Source of the DNA: Clostridiales bacterium
GTDB taxonomy: Bacteria > Bacillota > Clostridia > Saccharofermentanales > Saccharofermentanaceae
Reading direction: 5' to 3'
Length of the DNA stretch: 64,000 nucleotides
Assembly: GCA_017615325.1 (NCBI GenBank)
Contig: JAGAAI010000013.1
Coordinates: 1 to 64,000, forward strand
Notes under the pieces: generated by a model
The model's input: only the letters and a program-made list of their open reading frames with translations
What the model was told of the DNA's origin: nothing
Database searches by the model: none
Part shown: one piece after another, positions 60,305 through 64,000 of the stretch
Layout: every line of letters starts with the position of its first letter
How positions within the stretch are numbered: position 1 is the first letter of the stretch
Position numbers and translations under genes: made by a program

Positions 60305-62659
60305 TTATTGTCTCTCTTTTATTACTGTCCCGGCACGATTGTTCATTATCTTAATTGTATCATCAAGTGACTTGTCCCGCGCAAGGAATGGCTGGATATC
60401 CTCGTAGATGATGATGTCAATATCGCTGTCTGATCTTACTATATGGTTAACCGATTCGGTTACAGTCCTTATAGTGTCCAAGGAATCCGCTCCTATTTCA
60501 TCTGTTGAGTCTGTGTCCCAGACCATGAAGCTGGTCCTGTTTTTCATTTGACGGTTATATCGTTCAAGGCAAACTTCACCAACCGCATCAAAGGCCTTGC
60601 GATTGACCGGGAAAGAATTCTGGGTGGCAAGATCTTCTTCCGGTCTGCAAAGATCGGTTTGGACATCCTGACTTAAGAGCTTTTCTATAAATCTCCAAGC
60701 CCCTTGTGGGCATTTAGAACCCTGCGATACCGATACGAACCTTCTTATCTCGGCTGCAGGTCCGCGTCCGTCACCAGACGGGAATCCGACAAGATCTGCA
60801 TTTTGGAGATTAACGGAAACATCATAAACACTGTTGAACCACCCCAGATAACCCTCTACACCGAGGGATGGTGCATAGTCCTTCTTAAGGCTGTTGAGAT
60901 AATCATCCAATTCGAGATCATCTATATTTTCCAAACTGTATTCAACAACATCCCTAAATGCGGGACAGTCAAAATCGAAGGCCCCGTCATGCTCCAAAAG
61001 ATCGTATTCGCATTTGAGACATTCACTGATGAAATCGGTTTTCGATCTTGCGATGACATTTATTCCGTTGCTGTATGAATCCGTAAACTCTTTGAACTGC
61101 TCAAACGTCATTCCAGAGCCTTCGACATCATACTTGGATCTGTCCACGATAATGCCATCCAGTACAAAAGATAATGGAACCGCGTACAAAGCTCCATTGT
61201 TTTCGCAGGACTTGATCACATTGTCAAAGACTTCATCCTTCAATTTGCTCGACTCATAATAAGGCTTTAGATCCATCATGCATTTTCCGTTATTCAGTTG
61301 CCCGTATTTAGAAACATAGAAGACGATATCTGGGCTGTTTCCGGATTTAAGATCCACCATCATTCGGCTCGAGACTTCTCCTTTGGTATAGATCTCAGGA
61401 AGATCCGATCCGTATGAGCTGTGTTCCTTGTCCGAGTAGATGTTCGGAACTATCTTGATGAAATAATCCTTATCAGTCTTATTGAAAGAATAGATGGCAT
61501 CATAGATCGCATTTTCGGGATACCCGTCAGTCGTTATAAGGATCTTTCCGGCATTGGGATTCGTTTTTGCTCTTGTTGCTTTACAGATGTCAATTACAGT
61601 GTTGCAATCCTTCAGGCAGCTGTCGCAAACCGCAAAATCAACCGTTTCCTCATTGGCATTCATTACTTTGCAGATAGTTGCATTCATTGTATTTACAAGA
61701 GTACGGTTTATATCAACGTTTTCGAGCATGACGATATCATTCATACGCTTGTTAACGAAATCCGGAGTTGAAAAACCATCCGGAGTGACAAAGTATAACT
61801 GACCGTCCATGCCTATATTATGGGAGATGTCTTCTCTATACCATGTGAAATAGGGTTTGATCCAATCGTAGTCCGATGTGTTTTTTGAAAGTTTCCTTTG
61901 GGCAGCATCGTATATAAAATAGTTATATTTCTGATAATCATAGAAGAGCACCTGTGTGCTGCTTACGGGTATAAGATCAGATACAAATCCAGACAGGTCG
62001 TTAGCAAATTCACTCCCGGGAGCAAAACAGAAATCACTGCCGTCAGGGCCGACAGTAAGAATGCTGAAATCCTCATACAGACTGGTATAAAGATCGTACT
62101 CACCACACCTGGTCCATCTGACCTGATCACCTTCATAGACGGAAGCCAGGCCGCGGGAAAACTCATACGAATCCAACAAGACAACGGAATCTGACTTTAT
62201 ATCGATGTCGAATACCATTACCGTTTTGTCACTGTAATTATTTGCTTTCATCTTGAGGAATCCGTCAACGACATATAGATCATCCGCGATAGAAAAAGAT
62301 GACATATTAATATTGGGATATGATTCCCTGATCTTTGAGCGAAGATCCATTTGGGCAAGAAGACCGCCCTTCTCGGAATATAGATAGAGATTCAGCACTG
62401 AAAGGTCGTATCCCTTAACCGCAAAGATATAACCATCTGAGATCTTCCCGACCGGACACTGATAGGTATCGTTTTCGACAAAAGCATTTTCATCGATCTT
62501 TGCGGAACATTCTAAAATTTCACAATCGTACCAGGGTTTATCAGCGTTGATCTTCTCGCCTGCAGATTCTGTCTTATTCGCGAAAAATGAACAGCCATAT
62601 AGAGAAAGCGACATGGCACAAATTACAAACAAAGCAATAAACTTTCGAATGTTCTTCAT
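60305..62659 (-). CDS. large solute-binding lipoprotein with extra N-terminal domain
   Basis: 784 residues. The signal peptide ends at LYGC, giving a lipoprotein. The C-terminal part (about 370-765) is a family-1 extracellular solute-binding protein: KILITTDGYPENAIYDAI, SGNSPDIVFYVS, ALYAVPLSFVLDGIIVD, and VSVSQGSKCPQGAWRFIEKL. The N-terminal ~330 residues repeat beta-strand motifs such as ISDGYIFAVKGYDLSVLNLYLY and DDLYVVDGFLKM, like a small beta-propeller. No permease genes follow, so it may sense or bind sugar rather than transport it. GGAGGGG precedes the ATG. Confidence 0.75.
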   Translation of the reverse strand: MKNIRKFIALFVICAMSLSLYGCSFFANKTESAGEKINADKPWYDCEILECSAKIDENAFVENDTYQCPVGKISDGYIFAVKGYDLSVLNLYLYSEKGGLLAQMDLRSKIRESYPNINMSSFSIADDLYVVDGFLKMKANNYSDKTVMVFDIDIKSDSVVLLDSYEFSRGLASVYEGDQVRWTRCGEYDLYTSLYEDFSILTVGPDGSDFCFAPGSEFANDLSGFVSDLIPVSSTQVLFYDYQKYNYFIYDAAQRKLSKNTSDYDWIKPYFTWYREDISHNIGMDGQLYFVTPDGFSTPDFVNKRMNDIVMLENVDINRTLVNTMNATICKVMNANEETVDFAVCDSCLKDCNTVIDICKATRAKTNPNAGKILITTDGYPENAIYDAIYSFNKTDKDYFIKIVPNIYSDKEHSSYGSDLPEIYTKGEVSSRMMVDLKSGNSPDIVFYVSKYGQLNNGKCMMDLKPYYESSKLKDEVFDNVIKSCENNGALYAVPLSFVLDGIIVDRSKYDVEGSGMTFEQFKEFTDSYSNGINVIARSKTDFISECLKCEYDLLEHDGAFDFDCPAFRDVVEYSLENIDDLELDDYLNSLKKDYAPSLGVEGYLGWFNSVYDVSVNLQNADLVGFPSGDGRGPAAEIRRFVSVSQGSKCPQGAWRFIEKLLSQDVQTDLCRPEEDLATQNSFPVNRKAFDAVGEVCLERYNRQMKNRTSFMVWDTDSTDEIGADSLDTIRTVTESVNHIVRSDSDIDIIIYEDIQPFLARDKSLDDTIKIMNNRAGTVIKERQ

Positions 62660-62741
62660 ATTCCCCTCCGAAAAACACCCTTTGTCACAACACGATTAAA
62701 TTATAACACCCCGATTTGAAATATCTTTGCTCCCAATAAAA

Positions 62742-63368
62742 TTATTGTTCGCCTGTGTAATTATCTCTAATATATCGTGCTTGTTTTTCCAGTGCCTCCA
62801 TCTCAGAATCCAAAACTTTGCCGGATACTTTGAACGAAAACGGCTCGTTTATTTGCTCAGGAAAGGTTTCCATAAAATTTCCGTCAAATTCGATCTGAAT
62901 AACAGACCCGGGCTTCAGATTGCTAACCATCTCCTGAGAAAACCATTGTTCCGGGAGCATCAGACAACTGTCATAATCTGTAACACCACCGTCCCTGCGA
63001 CTTACATATATGACAGTAGCATTTGAAAATAGATAAACTAATTCTTGAGAAAATGAAACGTAAAGACACTCGATCTTCTCAGCATCGTCAGAGCTGAACT
63101 CTGCAACAAGAAATTTGTCGTTATAAGACCAGACAAGTCGGTAGCTTAAAGAATCTCCGGCAATGGGAGTTCCCCAAGAATCCAACAGGTCTTGTCTGGT
63201 GAAGTTATAATTCTTAATTCCATGCGGATCGCTGTCCGCTTGACAAATTGCGAAAATTTCTTCCTTGGCCGGAACTTGATTCTGTTTATTACATCCTGCA
63301 AAAGAATACCCCATAGCAATTATGAGCAAAACAGCTACTATTCGGTAGAAAGTATTGTCTTTCATCAT
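62742..63368 (-). CDS. small lipoprotein of unknown function
   Basis: 208 residues. The signal peptide ends at SFAGC, so it is lipid-anchored. The rest is beta-rich (LVWSYNDKFLVAEFSSDDAEKIECLYVSF) and not recognised. Its first codon overlaps the stop of the 36-residue ORF at 63365 (ATGA), which ties it to the operon that begins with the TOPRIM-like gene. Confidence 0.6.
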   Translation of the reverse strand: MMKDNTFYRIVAVLLIIAMGYSFAGCNKQNQVPAKEEIFAICQADSDPHGIKNYNFTRQDLLDSWGTPIAGDSLSYRLVWSYNDKFLVAEFSSDDAEKIECLYVSFSQELVYLFSNATVIYVSRRDGGVTDYDSCLMLPEQWFSQEMVSNLKPGSVIQIEFDGNFMETFPEQINEPFSFKVSGKVLDSEMEALEKQARYIRDNYTGEQ

Positions 63369-63475
63369 GTGATCAATCCTCTGGAAACTATTTTGTCTTC
63401 ATTCTCAATTAGAAAATCATACAGCCACTTTGATCGGTGTGATATATCAACTATTTCTTGCCAAATATCCTTCAT
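63365..63475 (-). CDS. 36-residue small ORF
   Basis: ATG at 63475, 10 nt after the stop of the TOPRIM-like gene, with stop TGA overlapping the ATG of the lipoprotein gene (ATGA). It codes for a short peptide with Trp, Asp and Lys residues (start MKDIWQEIVD) and no recognisable domain. The ribosome binding site is weak (GAGTGATG). The tight spacing is the main support; it could be a coupling ORF rather than a functional peptide. Confidence 0.45.
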   Translation of the reverse strand: MKDIWQEIVDISHRSKWLYDFLIENEDKIVSRGLIT

Positions 63476-63485
63476 GTTCTGATCA

Positions 63486-63983
63486 TCACTCTTTTATCAA
63501 ATTGCCATTTTGTTCTATAAAGCCAAAGATTCCAGAAGGTTTTTGTGTCCACAATTTATTATGATCAAATCTGTGTTTTTTTAATGTACTCCTGCAGTCC
63601 GTGAGTCTGCTGAAATCACGTTTGAAATCAGTACTGCTCTTACTCTGTGTCAGATCCTTAGCTTGCTTAACATCCGTGCTCCTCACTATCTCTGCCTCAA
63701 AATTCGGAACCTGAGCGACAGTCAGGATCCTGACGATTCCACTGTATTTCTTAACGTTCGAAAGATTCGTTTTGAGTATATCAGTTTGCTGAACATCTGT
63801 GTCAAAAACAAATATTACATTCGTTTTCGGTTTTATCGACAGAAGTTCTGATTTAGGAATAATCTCGGATATAACATTTCTTACTTTTACCTTTCCGGGC
63901 AACACCAGAGAAGGCTGCTCTTTTAATGCAGACAGCAACTTTCTCTCACATTCACCCTCGACAAAGTAAATGCTATTAATCAT
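63486..63983 (-). CDS. TOPRIM-like protein at the window edge
   Basis: 165 residues. FVEGECERKLL near the start and FVFDTDVQ near 52-59 match the Glu and DxD of TOPRIM folds, as in OLD-family and RloB-like nucleases. The rest is basic (FKRDFSRLTDCRSTLKKHRFDHNK). GGAGAAG lies before the ATG, so the start is inside the window. Such TOPRIM proteins often work with an AAA ATPase; any partner would lie past 64000. The call rests on two short motifs. Confidence 0.5.
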   Translation of the reverse strand: MINSIYFVEGECERKLLSALKEQPSLVLPGKVKVRNVISEIIPKSELLSIKPKTNVIFVFDTDVQQTDILKTNLSNVKKYSGIVRILTVAQVPNFEAEIVRSTDVKQAKDLTQSKSSTDFKRDFSRLTDCRSTLKKHRFDHNKLWTQKPSGIFGFIEQNGNLIKE

Positions 63984-64000
63984 AAAGACTTCTCCAAAGA

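Overview
The window reads as a chromosomal segment of a Gram-positive anaerobe of the class Clostridia. The evidence is strong AGGAGG-type ribosome binding sites, BlaI/BlaR1-type and HigBA-type regulators, many S-layer-homology (SLH) surface proteins with BIg2 domains and Pro/Thr linkers, BspA-like leucine-rich repeats (LRR), and TTGNNN/TATAAT promoters. A gut or rumen relative near Saccharofermentans or the Lachnospiraceae would fit, but this is a guess from protein style. No rRNA, tRNA, CRISPR array or phage block was seen. Almost everything lies on the minus strand.

Region by region. (1) 104-7823 is a tight six-gene minus-strand operon. It encodes a CarS-like CDP-lipid synthase, a rifampicin-phosphotransferase-like dikinase, a CDP-alcohol phosphatidyltransferase (Pss-like), a phosphatidylserine decarboxylase, a UbiA prenyltransferase and a second such dikinase. 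This looks like a non-standard membrane-lipid pathway. (2) 8050-12696 holds a BlaI repressor and a BlaR1-like M56 membrane protease, next to a large LRR lipoprotein. Both transcription units have the same promoter with a pair of matching dyad operators. (3) 12752-23523 is mixed housekeeping: a nucleotidyltransferase, a zinc-ribbon membrane protein, a 48-residue protein, alanine dehydrogenase, a HigBA toxin-antitoxin pair, an acetyltransferase, a transglutaminase-like lipoprotein, and an amino-acid ABC transporter operon with an aldo/keto reductase.

(4) 23525-38095 is an array of SLH surface proteins. Variable front ends (LRR, PPC-like, PASTA) are attached to almost the same BIg2 + three-SLH cassette, and the mosaic identity between copies suggests gene conversion. 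Palindromic hairpin elements, a 12-codon SLH-gene remnant and an IS110-family element with a candidate bridge-RNA region lie between them. (5) 38128-44231 is a pair of secreted proteins (DUF4838 and beta-helix) sharing a duplicated N-terminal module. (6) 44542-49726 carries a histidine kinase/response regulator pair, a radical SAM protein, an acetyltransferase and a truncated response regulator fused to the tail of another gene. (7) 49822-53513 has two more SLH proteins. One shares an unusual extended promoter with the beta-helix gene.

(8) 53616-59226 is the most unusual locus. A monofunctional peptidoglycan glycosyltransferase is translationally coupled to a 907-residue fusion of an asparagine-synthetase-like ligase (no glutaminase cysteine), a C39-like cysteine-peptidase domain and a NodB polysaccharide deacetylase. 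It converges, with overlapping 3' ends, on an ABC exporter with an extra N-terminal domain. (9) 59304-64000 has a GNAT acetyltransferase, an unknown acidic protein, a large solute-binding lipoprotein, and at the edge an operon with a TOPRIM-like protein, a 36-residue ORF and a small lipoprotein.

Functions are assigned by reading motifs in the translations. No database search was possible.
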